A stretch of DNA of 64,000 nt from Ceratotherium simum simum (GCF_000283155.1 NW_004454175.1:7270788-7334787), one strand, 5' to 3'; positions 47,286-59,652 are shown, counted from the stretch's first letter. Made by a program: numbers and translations. Notes: generated by a model from the sequence alone, not told the origin.

Positions 47286-48507
47286 TGACTTGATAGTGAT
47301 TGATAGAATGATAGAATGATTGATAGTGATTTCTGGCTTGTAGAAATTGGGCATATATGGAACTTGCACAACCTTGATTCATTTTTATAACAATAAAAGT
47401 AACTGTAACTAAAAGAAGACTAACTTTGTCTATCAAGTTATACGTGTAAAATAATAAAGTACAAGCTACATATGTAATGCAAGCAAGGTTAAAAACTGGT
47501 TTCTTTTGTCTCACTTTTGCTAATAAATAGCTTGAGAAACCTGGTCTAAATTGCTGGTCTTTATGGTTCATACTTATAAGAACAGCCTTCCCTTCCCTAC
47601 TGAAATGATGAGCAGGCCTTATAGAAAATTCCATACAAAGCTTTGAGGTCTATGAGGTCTAACATGATGTGACTTGACAGACTAGGGCATCTGAAAATCC
47701 AGTTTCTAACTCTAGAGAGCAAATGTTAGAAGACAGAATTGATGAATACTTGACTTAAACTAATTCCTTGAATATCTAGCCATGTATTTTATGTCATCTA
47801 TCATTGTGGCTTCTCAGCACTTAGAAATATGAGCCCTGAATAAAAATGTAGAGGACCACCTGTCTTCATGGCAGTATTCCAAGAATCTATAGCTTAATTT
47901 ATGCTTACTACTAGCAGGAAATGTAGACAGTCACCTTCTACTTGCCATTCTAAGAGCCATTTTTCAAGGGAGAGTAATGCAAAGAAACTAACTTTATGTT
48001 AAGGCAGATATAATAGAGTGCACTTCTTGTACATGGCAGCTTAGAATTAGGTGTTAGGATCTGAGGGGAATCAGGTAAGGTAGATTCACTATATATATCT
48101 TGTAATATCGCTTTCAGCCATTTGATTATGGAGTCCAGTGCAGTATGAGTTAAACCTTCTTAAGACCAGGAGTATTAAGTTTCAGTCTAGAATAGTTAAG
48201 TAACATGAGAGTAATCTCTTTTTGTTTAATTGGTACTTATTTTTAAGTTGACAATGTTTTGGCAATTTCCTTTTTCACAACTGTGAACTGAGCTTCTGAG
48301 TTATGTTATAAAGTGAAAAGAAGAAGGCATAGCTTCTAACCAATAGAGTATTAAGCTGTGTTTGTAAGACACAAATATCACTGACCAAAAGTGGAAAATA
48401 AAGACTGATATATAACAACTGTTTGTGATTTCAAATAATCATACTGTCAAAATTGATAGAATTTACTAGTTACCTCAATATCACAATGTTTGACGTTTAC
48501 AACATAC
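47286..48507. other. Unassigned, with a small tandem duplication
   Basis: TGATAGTGAT recurs at 47291 and 47321 within a 30-bp imperfect tandem unit built from 'gatagaatg'. The rest is featureless. Confidence 0.4.
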
Positions 48508-48715
48508 CACAGTGGTTAGTATGTGGGATTAAATTAGGACCTAGGATCGAGCTTCAAAACCTGCATCTGACTTGTACTGTCGGTGACACTGTGGACCAGT
48601 TATTTAACCCCTCTGGAGTTCCATTGCTTCATTTGTAAGGCAGAAATGATCATCATTATCTCACTTGATAATTGAGCTCAAAGTACACGTTCAGTAGATT
48701 GTTGGTTAGTACTAG
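48508..48715 (+). repeat. MIR SINE
   Basis: 'cacagtggttagtatgtggg', 'tcaaaacctgcatctgactt', 'ccagttatttaacccctctgg' and 'ttcatttgtaaggcagaaatgat' follow MIR. This copy retains the tRNA-like 5' part. Confidence 0.75.
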
Positions 48716-49735
48716 CACTGGTAGTAGTACTACTAGTAGTAGAATAGAAGTAGAAAATCCTTCTTTGTCCCACAAAATACTTGAGATGAATTCTTTTAAA
48801 AACTTAGGAAAATGATAAATAGAGGAAAAGAATCAGGATTTTTTATTTTTAGTATATAAGGGGAAGAAAAGGGAAACCATTGTTAGTATATGTGTGGGTG
48901 TATGTGTCTCTGTGTGGGTTTGTATGAGAGGTATGTCTTTGTATACCATTAGGGCAAACATAGTTACTTCATTTGAGCTTTCAAACTTGAGCTTCGTATT
49001 TGGCTTCAAGATTCATGACTGCCACTCACAAAGAGGAATATGTCCAGTTATATGATTTTTCAGTATCTACAAGGAAAAAACATACCAACTATTCAAGTAA
49101 AGCAGAGTTTTCCTTAACAATAATTTCTTCAAGGGATTTCTTATGTGAGGATTTATATAGTGGGCATTTCATGATAAGGATTTATAAGGATTCATGTTTT
49201 CAGCAATATATTCCCGAAGCAAAAATAGTAATGTGTTATTTTGCATTTAATCACTTGACAAAAGCCAAAATCTTGTCATTATTAGTCAACTCAACGGAGT
49301 CGACTCCATGAAGGATAAAGTTTATGGAGTTCGACTATGTAGGCTTTTCGTGGTCCAGCTTGTTATTCCAAGGAAGAATTTAGAGCAACTTAAGAGACGA
49401 ATGCAGCCATCTTACAAAAGACAATGTTTTCTAACGAGAACAGAACGTTTGAGCTCATCCTCTGAAGTAAGGGTAGATTCGTGCACTTTAGGAAGGATTG
49501 GTATCCTTGTAATAATGTGAGGGAGTAAACCAAAGTCCTCAGTGGACTACTCAATATAAAATACTTTTAATGATCATGGATAAGAAGAATTACTTGTGCT
49601 GGGGGTTACTTTCCTTTAATAAAGGTTTAAAAGTGTAAGTAACAGTGCTGCACATTGAGAGTTATTATATTGTTGTTTTGGAGAAGATTTGGGAAAATGG
49701 AATAACGACTGGATATATAACAACAAACGTATTTC
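48716..49735. other. Unassigned, with a TAG-rich low-complexity patch
   Basis: 'gtagtagtactactagtagtag' lies at about 48,720-48,742 and TGTG-rich sequence at 48,885-48,930. A 103-codon plus frame at 49000-49311 and the next at 49308-49520 overlap by four bases. I find no domain in either and regard them as chance. Confidence 0.4.
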
Positions 49736-49740
49736 TTTTT

Positions 49741-49926
49741 TTGCTGAGGAAGATTTGCCCCGAGCTAACATTTGTTGCCAATCTTCCTCTTTTTTTTTTG
49801 GATGTGAGCCACCTCCACAGCATGGCCACTGACAGATAAGTGGTGTAGTTCCATGCCCAGGAACCAAACCTGGGCTGCCAAAGCAGAGCACACTGAACGT
49901 AACCACTAGGCCACTGGGGCTGGCCC
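49741..49926 (-). mobile_element. ERE SINE, minus strand, one tail unit
   Basis: 'gctgaggaagatttgcccc', 'gagctaacatttgttgcc', 'ccacagcatggccactg', 'cgtaaccactaggcc', ending 'ggggctggccc'. Part of the body between tail and 'cagcatgg' is altered. No clear duplication. Confidence 0.9.
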
Positions 49927-50250
49927 TTTAATTCTTTTATTTGAATGAAAACATGTCCATGTTAATAACTACAACTTTTAGTAAGAAACTTTTACTAGCA
50001 TTATTGCTGACAAAATAATAATAATAGATTATTTGACAGAGCAAATGACATTAATTAACCACTCTAATTTTTGACCAGTGCCTGTTGAAGTAATGTAAAA
50101 TCTGTTCTGTTTTAGATCTTGCTTACTTGAATGAGGGTAGTTTTCTTTATTCAGTACTGAATGTTTAGTAATCAGACGCGTTGGTCAAGCGTAACGTTGA
50201 ACAATTAAAGAGACTAGTAAAAGTTTTCCTAAATCTACTTTATTAAAGAC
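49927..50250. other. Unassigned, A+T-rich
   Basis: No repeat or open frame of interest. Confidence 0.35.
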
Positions 50251-50395
50251 TTACCTGGAGTCTTATCAAAAATACAGATTATAGCATCATTCCAGCCCTG
50301 CTGGATCAGAATTGGGGCAGGGGGAATGTTGTTGGCAATCAATATTTTTAACAAGAGTGCTAGGTGAACCTTATACAATCAGACAAGTGATGAAA
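50251..50395 (+). repeat. MER5-type hAT fragment
   Basis: 'cctggagtcttatcaaaaatacagatt', 'ggatcagaattggggcagggg' and 'atatttttaacaagagtgctaggtgaa' are the MER5A interior. The first terminal repeat is missing. Confidence 0.7.
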
Positions 50396-51855
50396 CAATG
50401 AACTAAGCCAATCCTCAGAAACGTTTTGGAGATGGACTTTGCTTTAGAAATTCATTCCCCCCCACATACCCACTCTCTCACCCTCCAGAACCACAGAACA
50501 ATCCGTATATTCTCCATCAAAACATCATTGCCATACTTGGCCTCCGTTTTCCTCCTGCTCACAGAATTCATCAGATTACAGTCTGCATAGGTCCCTGTTA
50601 TTTTTTGTCATACTAGGACTTTGTGAGTACATTTTTCACTCACAACTCCTGTGGTCTAGGATTCATGTTGCTGGGCCCTACACGTAGCTTTCAGAAAATA
50701 TGGAAGTTTAAAACCGGGTTAATTCTGACTTTGTACATTTAATGTATAGAGATATGTTTGTTATTTTTCCCCCTTCATAAATAGATACAAGGTATAAGAT
50801 ATTGCAATAATTGTCCAAACTGTCTTCTTTTTGTTATCTTTTTAAGCGCTACCAGATGCCAAACGGTTACTTCTTGGTTTCTGGTTCATTTTGTACATTC
50901 TAAGTGTTTTTATTTTTTTTAAGATAAGATGATATTTTAATCTGATATTTAAAAATTCACCATCAGACCTTTTATTTAGCCAAACTACCAACCCGATGTG
51001 ATGTTTCTATGGGCTCGATTAGCAAGCAATGTTGCAGATGTGGTAAAGTCTCATCACTCTGAAACTTATACCCCAAAACACAACAACTGAAGTGTTTTCT
51101 TCTTCAAAGTGATTTTTCTGTTAAAGATTTACCTTTAACTAATCCTAAACAATCTTTGTCCATGCGAAGAACGAGATTTAATTTTTAAAAATACTTACAA
51201 AATGCCTTGTAAAACAGTGTGAGGAGAACAAGACTTATCTTACATCTCTATCCCATAATGTCCTCTTTTAATGTAGGTGTGCTCAGTTCTCAATTTTTTT
51301 TTTCCTGCTTATTCATAATGAGGATGAACTCATTCTTTTTTGGCTACTTTTATTTAGTATTAAGGAGGAAGGAATGCAGTTAGAGAGTCATTTAGTCATT
51401 CAATACCTCCTTATCTTGTGATCCAACCGTTTTTAGCGATGAAAGATCATATTTTATGTAATTTTCCAAATTATATTTACTGAATAGATGAATTCTGAAT
51501 CAAAATGGCAGTTTTTAAGGACTCATTTAGAAGTTGAGACATGTATTGTAGCATATAAGTACATAAACTCTCATAAAAGATAGTCCTGTTACAAGCCAGA
51601 CTCCCCGTATCCTTGAATGCTCAGTCAAAATCCTTTTAGCAGCATATTCCGGAAGAGAGTGCAGGCATTTACAAAGCAAACATTGCTATTTATTGTTTAA
51701 CTCACTTCCACAGGAAGGACACTATTTTCAGGAGGGTGACTTGGTGTCAAATGATGGATCCTTCAGTCTTCTGTATTTGTGATTTTCAAATCCACATATT
51801 TCTGTATGTGACTTCAGTGCAATACTATTTGGCTCTTGATATTTCTTTTCAAAAG
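50396..51855. other. Long unassigned stretch
   Basis: 1.4 kb without recognised repeats. It forms the left flank of a candidate exon. Confidence 0.35.
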
Positions 51856-51937
51856 ATATTGAAGGCCTTAATCAAGAGTATCCTTGAAACACAGCCTCCT
51901 GACAGTTGGAGGCCAATCAATTCTCCACCCCACGGAG
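51856..51937 (+). other. Candidate coding exon (82 bp), low confidence
   Basis: The 5' side is a pyrimidine-leaning 'atatttcttttcaaaag' acceptor, the 3' side the strong donor CGGAG|GTAAGA (GT at 51938). Only one frame is open across it: ILKALIKSILETQPPDSW and then nine more residues ending SPPHG. That frame stays open upstream to an ATG at 51736, so the acceptor could lie elsewhere. The exon would end in phase 1, matching the start phase of the candidate at 60684. No family recognised; chance is a real alternative. Confidence 0.22.
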
Positions 51938-53337
51938 GTAAGAACTTTTCAAGTTATTTGGTTTCGTTTGATTGAATGGGATGATCTCCTTTGGAGGTGA
52001 TGTGGTCATATTTTATAACATAATTGGAGAAAAAGATAGCAATACAGAAAAGCAGAAAGTCAATCTTTTGGTGATAAATATTTCTTGTGGCACGGACCCT
52101 TTGTGAATTTTAAAATTGAATTTAAGAACCCTTTTTGTCATTATCTGTATTTTCAACCTTAGTAAATAAGTGTGACCCTAGAGTCAAGGTGTTTTATTTT
52201 TGACAAAGCATTTTAATTATGTGTTTGTGAGCCCAAGACTAAAACAGGATGGTGGGAGTGATGGCATATTACCATTTGCTGGAGCCATTCTTGTAAAACA
52301 AATGATTTTTCTTATATGATCTAAAAATATGCCAATTTCAGAATATCTATGTTAAAGATGCAAAATATGCATGTGCATACATATATTTATTTATAATATG
52401 TAGTTTATAAATTTGCTTAAACTTCTTCACCAAAGGGAGCAGAATAAAAGCGATGTTTATGTTTGAAAATATTAAATGTCCAAAGAGCTACATTATTTAA
52501 AAAACTAAAATTGTACTTTTGTTTATTATTTGAAATAAGTATATTATGGAGAAATACATATTTTTTAAAACTGCATACTTCTATAGTGCTAATTTCTTAA
52601 TGTAATGGGAACTTGATCTAATCTGCAAAACCGTGTCATTTCCAAAACTTTCTAATAAAAGTAACATGTCATTCAGTTAGGCCACCATTTATGAGTAATT
52701 GTTCACGTAAAGATACTACACGAGATACAAAGATGAACAAGGCACTATATTTGGGAAAGCAATACACGCAAAAATTATAGTTAATCTTTCTGAAAATAAC
52801 GAATAATTTTTCTGAGAATTAACAACGTGTTACGTATTTCTATTTCTCTTTCTCTCAAAATGAAACTATCTTTGATTTATTTCCTGATAATAAAGCAAAT
52901 ACAAGTCCATAATAAAACTAATTCAAGCAAACACTGCTCTGTGTAGTAGTGAGGGAGTCTCATCCTTCTCGAACCTCCTTACCTGTCAACCCTCTCCCTC
53001 CCCACCCTCTGCTCCAGTGCTCCCACTCCACAAAGGTAATAAAAGTTTGATGCCTGTGTACACGTCTACATGGGTATGTGCTCGCACATGTATGTACTAG
53101 AATATGCAGCACTTGGTATGGAGCTCAGTGTCTAGCACATGGTAAGCACTCAAGAGAAGTAAGCTAAATTATAATTGATATGGGATGCAGTTGCATGTTT
53201 GGTTTTATAACTTTTTTTAAATTTTATCTTTTACCCTATAATATGACAGGAATTTATTTTCACATCTCTCTTGTATGTTTTAATGGAAATTTAGTATTCA
53301 TTTTATTGTTGTATCTTAATTTGTTAACCAAGTTCCT
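51938..53337. other. Unassigned, A+T-rich
   Basis: A weak L2-like phrase ('agatacaaagatgaacaaggca') near 52,723-52,745 and a MIR/L2-tail-like phrase ('cagtgtctagcacatggtaag') near 53,128 are too short to call. Confidence 0.35.
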
Positions 53338-53553
53338 CTTTTTTTTTTAATTGAGGTATAATGACATACAACACTACATTAATTCCAGGTGTCCAATATG
53401 ATGACTCGATATTTGTATGTATTGAAAATGATCACCACAATATGTCTAGTTAACATCCGTCACCATACATAGTTACAGAATTCTTTTCTTGTGATGAGAA
53501 CTTTTAAGAACTACTCTCTTTGCAACTTTCAAATATGCAATACAGTATTATTA

Positions 53554-53852
53554 TTTTTTTTTTTGAGAAAGATCAGCCCTGAGCTAATATCCATGTTAAT
53601 CCTCCTCTTTTTGCTGCGGAAGACCGGCTCTGAGCTAACATCTATTGCCAATCTTCCTTCTTTTTTCTTTTTTCCCCCAAAGCCACATTAGATAATTGTA
53701 TGTCGTAGTTGCACATCCTTCTAGTTGCTGTATGTGGGATGCCGCCACAGCATGGCTGGACAAGAGGTACGTGGGTGCACGCCCGGGATCCAAACCCGGG
53801 CCGCCAGTAGCGGAGCACGCGCACTTAACCACTAAGCCACGGGGCCGGCCCC
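53554..53852 (-). mobile_element. Full-length ERE SINE inside an L1, perfect duplication
   Basis: A minus-strand copy of the long form, ending 'gccacggggccggcccc'. It is flanked by a perfect 17-bp duplication gcaatacagtattatta at 53537-53553 and 53853-53869, which is itself L1 sequence. Structure matches the 12,978 copy: long body plus two tail units. Confidence 0.96.
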
Positions 53853-54353
53853 GCAATACAGTATTATTAACTACAGTAGCCATGCTGTATGTTATATCCC
53901 CATGACTCATTTATCTTATAACTGAAAGTTTGTACCTTTTGACCACCTTCACCCATTTTACCTGCCCCCCTCCACCTCTCGCAACCATCAATCTGTTCTT
54001 TGTATCTATGAGCTTGGTTGTTTTCTTTTTAGATTCCACATTTAAGTGAGATCATAGAGTGTCTTTCTCTGTCCAACTTGCTTCACTTAGCATAATAACC
54101 TCAAGGTCCATCCATGTTGTCACAATGGCAAGATTTTCTTCTTTTTATGTCTGAATAATATTCCATTGTATGTATATACCACATTTTCTTTATCTGTTTA
54201 GCCATCAGTGGACACTTAGGTTATTTCCATATCTTGGCTACTGTAAATGCTTCAATGAACATGGAGGTGCATATATTTTTTCAAGTTAGTGTTTTTGTTT
54301 CTTCAGATCACTACCCAGAAGTGGAATTGCTAGATCATATGATTGTTATATTT

Positions 54354-56199
54354 TTAATTTTTGGGGGAGACTCCATACTGTTTCCCATAGTGATTGTACC
54401 AATTTACATTCCCACCAACAGTGTACAAGGGTTCCCTTTTCTCCACATCCTTGCAGCATTTGTAATCTCTTCTCTTTTTGATAATAGCCATTCTAACAGG
54501 TGTGAGGTGATAGCTCACTGTGGGTTTGATTTGCATTTCCGTGATGATTAGCGATGTTGAGCATCTTTTTATCTACCTGTTGGTCATCTACATGTCTTCT
54601 TTGGGAAAATGTCTATTCAGATCTTCTGCCCATTTTTTAATCAGATTTTTTTTTGCTATTGAGCTGTATGAATTCTTTATATATTTTGGATATTAGCTCA
54701 TTATCAGATATATGATTTGCAAATATTTTCTCCCATTCAGTAGGTTGCCTTTTCATTTTGTTGATGGTTTCCTTCGCTGTGCAGAAGCTTTTTAGTTTGA
54801 TGTATTCCCACGTGTTCATTTTTGCTTTTATTGCCTTTGCTTTTGGTGTCAAATTTAAAAAGTCATCACCAAGACTGATGTCAAGGAACTTACTGCCTAT
54901 GTTTCCTTCTAGGAGTTTTATGATTTCAGGTCTTACATTCAAGTCTTTAATCCATTTTGAGTTAATTTTTGTGTATGAGTAAGATAGTGGTCCAATTTTA
55001 TTCTTTTACATGTAACTGTCCACTTTTCTCAACACTTTTTATTGAGAAGACTGTCCTTTCCCCATTGTATATTCTTGGCTCCTTTGTAGTAAATTCATTG
55101 ACCATATATGTGTGGGTTTATTTCTTGGATCTCTATTCTGTTCCATTGATTTACGTGTCTGTTTTTGTGCCAATACCATAATGTTTTGATTACTATAGCT
55201 TTGTAATATAGTTTGAAATCAGGGTGCATGATGCCTTCAGCTTTGTTCTTCTTTCTCCGGATTGCTTTGCTATTTGGGGTCTTTTATGATTCCATACAAA
55301 TTTTAGGATTATTTGTTCTATTTTGTGAAAAATGCCATTAGAATTTTGATAGAGATTGCATTAAATCTGTAGATTGCTTTGGGTAGTATGGATTTTAGCA
55401 ATATTAATTCTTTCAGTCCATGAGCTTGGAATACCTTTTTATTTATTTGAGTCTTCTTCAATTTCTTTCATCAGTGTCTTATAGTTTTCAGTGTACAGGT
55501 CATTTACTGCTTTGATTAAATTTATTCCTAGGTAAACTTTTTGATGTAATTGTAAATAGGATTGTTTTCTTAACTTCTCTCTCTGATAGCTTATTATTAG
55601 TGTATAGAAACTCACCTGATTTTTGTATATTGATTTTGTATCCTGCAACCTAACTGAATTCATTTATTAGTTCTAACAGTTTCTTTTTGGTGGAGCGTTT
55701 AGAGTTTTCTACGTATAATATTATGTCATCTACAAATAGTGACAATTTTGCTTCTTCCTTTCCAATTTGGATGCCTTTTATTTCTCTTTCTTGCCTAATT
55801 TCTCTGGCTGGGACTTCCAATACTATGTTGAATAAAAGTGGGGAGAAGAGGCATCATTGTCTAAATCTTTAACTTAGAGGAAAAGCTCTCAGCTTTTCTC
55901 CATTGAGTATGATGTTAGCTGTGGGCTTATCTTATATGAGCCTTTGTTATGTTGAGGTACATTCCCTCTACACACACTTTGTTGAGAGTTTTTATCATAA
56001 ATGGGTGTTGAATTTTGTTGAATGCTTTTTCTGCATCTATTGAGTTGATGATATGATTTTTATTTTTCATTTTGTTAATGTGGTGTACCATGTTGATTAA
56101 TGTTGTGGATGTTGAACCATCCTTGCATCCCTGGAATAAATTCCACTCTTCATGGTCTAAGATCTTTTTAATGTATTGTTGAATTAGGTTTGCTGACAT
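54354..56199 (-). pseudogene. L1 ORF2 remnants, disrupted
   Basis: Read from high to low coordinates the minus strand gives reverse-transcriptase pieces (55927-56199: '[17 protein letters not shown]', 'SIDAEKAFNKIQHPFMIK'), then ORF2 central pieces (55439-55663: 'LGINLIKAVNDLY') and more C-terminal ones (54637-54942: '[19 protein letters not shown]'; 54354-54536). Each is ended by stops or frame changes, so there is no functional product. The catalytic FADD segment is not in an open frame. Confidence 0.88.
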
Positions 56200-56448
56200 T
56201 TTGTTGAGGATTTTTCATCTATGTTCACCAGGGATATTGGCCTGTAATTTTCTTTTCTTACGGTGTCCTTGTCTGGTTTTGGTATCAGGGTAATGCTGGC
56301 CTCATAAAATGAATTTGGAAGTATTCCCTCCTCTTCTATTTTTTAGAAGAGTTTGAGAAAGATTGATATTAATCCTTCTTTGAATGTTTGGTAGAATTCA
56401 CCAGTGAAGCCATCTAGTCCTGGACTTTTGTTTGTTGGGAGGTTTTTG

Positions 56449-56686
56449 TTGTTGTTGAAGAAGATTTGCCCTGAGATAGCATCTGTTGCCAATCTTTGTC
56501 TTTTTGCTTGAGGCAGATTCGACCTGAGCTAACATCTGTGCCAATCTTCCTCTATTTTGTATGTGAGATGCTGTCACAGCATGGCTGATGTGTGGTGTAG
56601 GTCTATACCTAGGATCTGAACCCATGAACTCAGGCCACCAAAGCAGAGCACGCTGAACTTAACCACTACGCCATGGGGCTGGCCCA
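56449..56686 (-). mobile_element. ERE SINE inside an L1, perfect duplication
   Basis: A minus-strand short-form ERE with two tail units, ending 'ccatggggctggccca'. The 16-bp duplication tgttgggaggtttttg (56433-56448 and 56687-56702) is perfect, although the SINE body is more diverged than the 53.5 kb copy. Confidence 0.94.
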
Positions 56687-56975
56687 TGTTGGGAGGTTTT
56701 TGATTACTGATTCAATCTCCTTACCAGTAATCGGTCTGTTCAGATTTTCTATTTGTTCATGATTCAGTCTTGGAACATTGTATGTTTCCAGGAATTTATC
56801 CAATTTTTTCTAGGTTGTTTAATTTGTTGGCATATAGTTGTTCAAAGCAGTCTCTTATGATCTTTTGTCTTTCTGTCAGTGGTAATGTCTCCTCTTTCAT
56901 TTCTGATTTTATTTATTTTAGTCTCCTCTCTTCTTCTTGGTGAGTCTAGTTAAAGGTTTGTTAATTTTGCTTATC

Positions 56976-57265
56976 TTTTTTTTTGCAGTTTAACAATCAT
57001 TTATTAAGAATTCACTGAGAACCAAATTGTTATTGTTCTTCCTGTCACCTCCAATTCCTTTTGTCACAGGATTGAGGAAAATAATTAGCCCCCTACAGAG
57101 TCATCAACAAAGATAAGTTAGGGAGCAATATATTAAATTCCATTTAGTGCTCTTTGCCTAGTTCCTATTTGTCTTGTACCATGATTCAGTGGCTGGTTGC
57201 TGGGTGCACTTCAGTGTTCAGTCAAATACTGGTTTATATCATTTCTGCTTCCCGAAAAGTACAGG
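56976..57265 (-). other. Possible retroposed transcript 3' end, unidentified
   Basis: L1 sequence stops at a run of nine T (56976-56984). On the minus strand this is a poly(A) tract preceded 15 bases upstream by an AATAAA signal (57005-57000). That layout fits a reverse-transcribed 3' untranslated region or a repeat with a poly(A) end. The source is not recognised, and the left limit of the insert could not be set. Confidence 0.3.
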
Positions 57266-58497
57266 CAGCCCTTGTTTACATCCCAAATGCATTCCTGAAA
57301 ACCATACCATGTAGGGATCTGCGGTGATGCAGATCACTTTCCCCCTGAAGACAAGTGTCATAACTGAGGGTCATTGTTGTTTTCCAGCTTCTAGAGGCTG
57401 CTCGCATGCATTGGCTCATGGTCCCTTTCCATCTAGAATGTCACAGCAAATCAATGGCTTCACAAAGTTTTATACCAAACTGAAATTATTTTAGAGGATA
57501 CATCTCTCTTCATTTTTATCTCTATTTTATATAATATTAATTTTCGCTTTATGGGTTTTTTTTGGGGGGGTGAAACACAAGAAATAGATTTTCAAATTTC
57601 TTCTTTATTTTGTTCTCATATAAGATCTCTCTCTTTTTTGTGCATGTGTGTCTTATTTTTGTTACATGATACTGCTCTGAAAATTTTCTTGAGGCCACAT
57701 TTTAATTATAGGATTCAAATTTAGTGTCATTTGAGAGTTATAAATATGTGTCCAGAGACTTAGGATGAGAGTTAAAAAATTAAATCAATATTTTCATTTC
57801 CATCTTGGGTCAGACAGCAATAAAGAGAACAAATGACCTAACGACTAAGGTTCAAACTAGGTTACAATTAATGGTTAATTGCTTCTCCGTGGAAATAAAA
57901 ATGATGACTGTTAATCTATAAATTGATTTCTATAGATCTACAGTGATATATTGATACATCTGAATCATTTCTGAGGTGTTTGTGCTTAATAAAATAGGAA
58001 CCTAAAGCAAGTAGCAGTTTACAAAAGAAAACCATTAACTGACATAGATTGATATATAAGGCTCCTGTTTGTATACTTCAGGGGATATGGACGGATAAAA
58101 ATTTAATCTCTAGTGCATTTTATAAGCTATAAAGGAATATATCACTTAGCTGTGTATATTTGAAGATATGCTACCTCAAAACACAAGAGAGAATCCAGAA
58201 ATACTTTACCCTAAGAGAAAAGAGGACGTTGTGAAATATTTAGAAATCAATGATGATACTCTTTAAGAAACCAATAGTTATAGAATGTACAATATTTGGA
58301 AGTGATGCCATTAATATCATCATATGATAATAGGTTGATTATTTAACAAAGTTAAAACAGCAAACAATAATAAGAACAAATAGTATTGTATGTGAATAAC
58401 CAGAATTTTTTTGGTTTCATTTTTGAAGAAAATAACAGAGTTGCAGTTATAGGCATTCATATTTTAATTAACTATAAGAAAATATTGGTTTTGTTTT
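57266..58497. other. Mostly unassigned; possible antisense MLT1-like patch
   Basis: 57,381-57,425 ('ttccagcttctagaggctgc', 'cattggctcatggtccc') resembles the antisense interior of an MLT1 LTR. A G/T homopolymer-rich patch lies near 57,557-57,572. Nothing else recognised. Confidence 0.3.
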
Positions 58498-59652
58498 TTT
58501 TCCTTTTTTTAATTAATAAAATTTATTTTCTAAAGCAATTTTAGCTTCACAGCAAAATTGAGTGGAAAGTACAGTGAGTTCCCATATATTCCCTGTCCCT
58601 ACACATGCACAACCTTCCCCACTATCAACTTTCCCCACCACAGTGGTACATTTGTTGTAATTACTGAACCTATATTAACAAATCATTATCACCCAAAGCC
58701 CATGGTTTACCTTAGGGTTCACTCTTGGTGTGCATTCTATGGGTTTTGACAAATGTATAATGGTGTGTATCCACCATTGTAATATCATGCAGAATGATTT
58801 CACTGCCCTAAAAATCCTCTGCCTATTCATCCCTTTCTCCTCCCTAATCCCTGGCAACAACTAGTCTTTTTACTGTCCCCAAAGTTTTGCCTTTTCCAGA
58901 TTGCCATATAGTTGGAGTCATATAGTATGTAGCCTTTTCAGATTGGCTTCTTCCATTTAATAATATGCACTTAAGTTTCCTTCATGTCTTTTCATTGCTG
59001 GATTGCTCATTTCTTTTTAACACTGAATAATATTCCATTGTATGGGTGTATCACAGTTTATTTATCCACTCACATTCTGAAGGATATCTTGGTTGGTTTC
59101 AGGTTTTGGCAATTATGAACAAAGCTGCTATAAACATCCATGTGTAGGTTTTTGTATGGATATAAACGTAAGTTTTCAAATCATTTGTGTAAATACCAAG
59201 GAACATGTTTGCTGGATCATATAATAATATTGTGTTCTGTTTTGTAAGAAACAGCCAAACTGTCTTCCAAAGTGGCTGAACCATTTTGCATTCCCACCAG
59301 CAATCAATGAGAGCTGGTATTGATCCAGATCCTTGCCAGCATTTAGTGTTGTCAGGATTTTGGCCATTCTAATAGGTGCGTAGTGGTATCTCATTGTTGT
59401 TTTAATTTGAAATTTCCTAATGACATATGGTGGTGAACATCTTTTCATATGCTTACTTGCCAACTATATATCTTCTTTGGTGAGATGTCTGTTCAAGTTT
59501 ACACCCATTTTTTTAATTGGATTTTTCATTTTCTGCTTGTTGAATTTTAAGAGTTCTTTGTATATTTTGGATAACAGTTCTTTAGCAGATGTGTCTTTTG
59601 CAAATATTTTCTTCCAGTCTGTGGCTTGTTTTCTCACTCTCTTGAGGTTTTG
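58498..59652 (-). repeat. L1M LINE 3' end, antisense
   Basis: 'ataaaatttattttctaaagc', 'gcttcacagcaaaattgagtgg', 'accacagtggtacatttgtt', 'gggttcactcttggtgtgca' and 'acaaatgtataatggtgtg' are the 3' UTR. ORF2 C-terminal fragments follow on the minus strand (59099-59463, 'ILLYDPANMFLGIYTND' and 'KHMKRCSPPYVIR'). 5'-truncated near 59,650. Confidence 0.88.

Larger units (their letters stand above)
53339..56975 (-). repeat. L1 LINE, antisense, about 3 kb, carrying two EREs
   Basis: Reverse-complement L1 from its 3' end (T-rich start, 'ttgaggtataatgacatac', 'aatatgtctagttaacatcc') through ORF2 to 'taaaggtttgttaattttgc'. Removing the two SINEs and one copy of each duplication leaves a continuous L1 text. 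It is less diverged than the 26.6-29.8 kb L1. The 5' part including the endonuclease and ORF1 is missing. Confidence 0.92.

Noticed and set aside
48060..48080. Strong donor AATCAG|GTAAGG with an upstream acceptor-like CAG
   Set aside because: The 35-base segment between them has no frame that fits neighbouring candidates, and nothing else supports an exon.
49000..49520. Two adjacent plus-strand frames overlapping by four bases, operon-like
   Set aside because: This is vertebrate DNA, so overlapping start-stop layout carries no meaning; neither frame has a domain.
54234..54551. 105-codon plus-strand frame
   Set aside because: It is the complementary strand of L1 ORF2. Similar plus-strand frames at 24,818, 26,105, 27,185, 54,758 and 59,420 have the same explanation.
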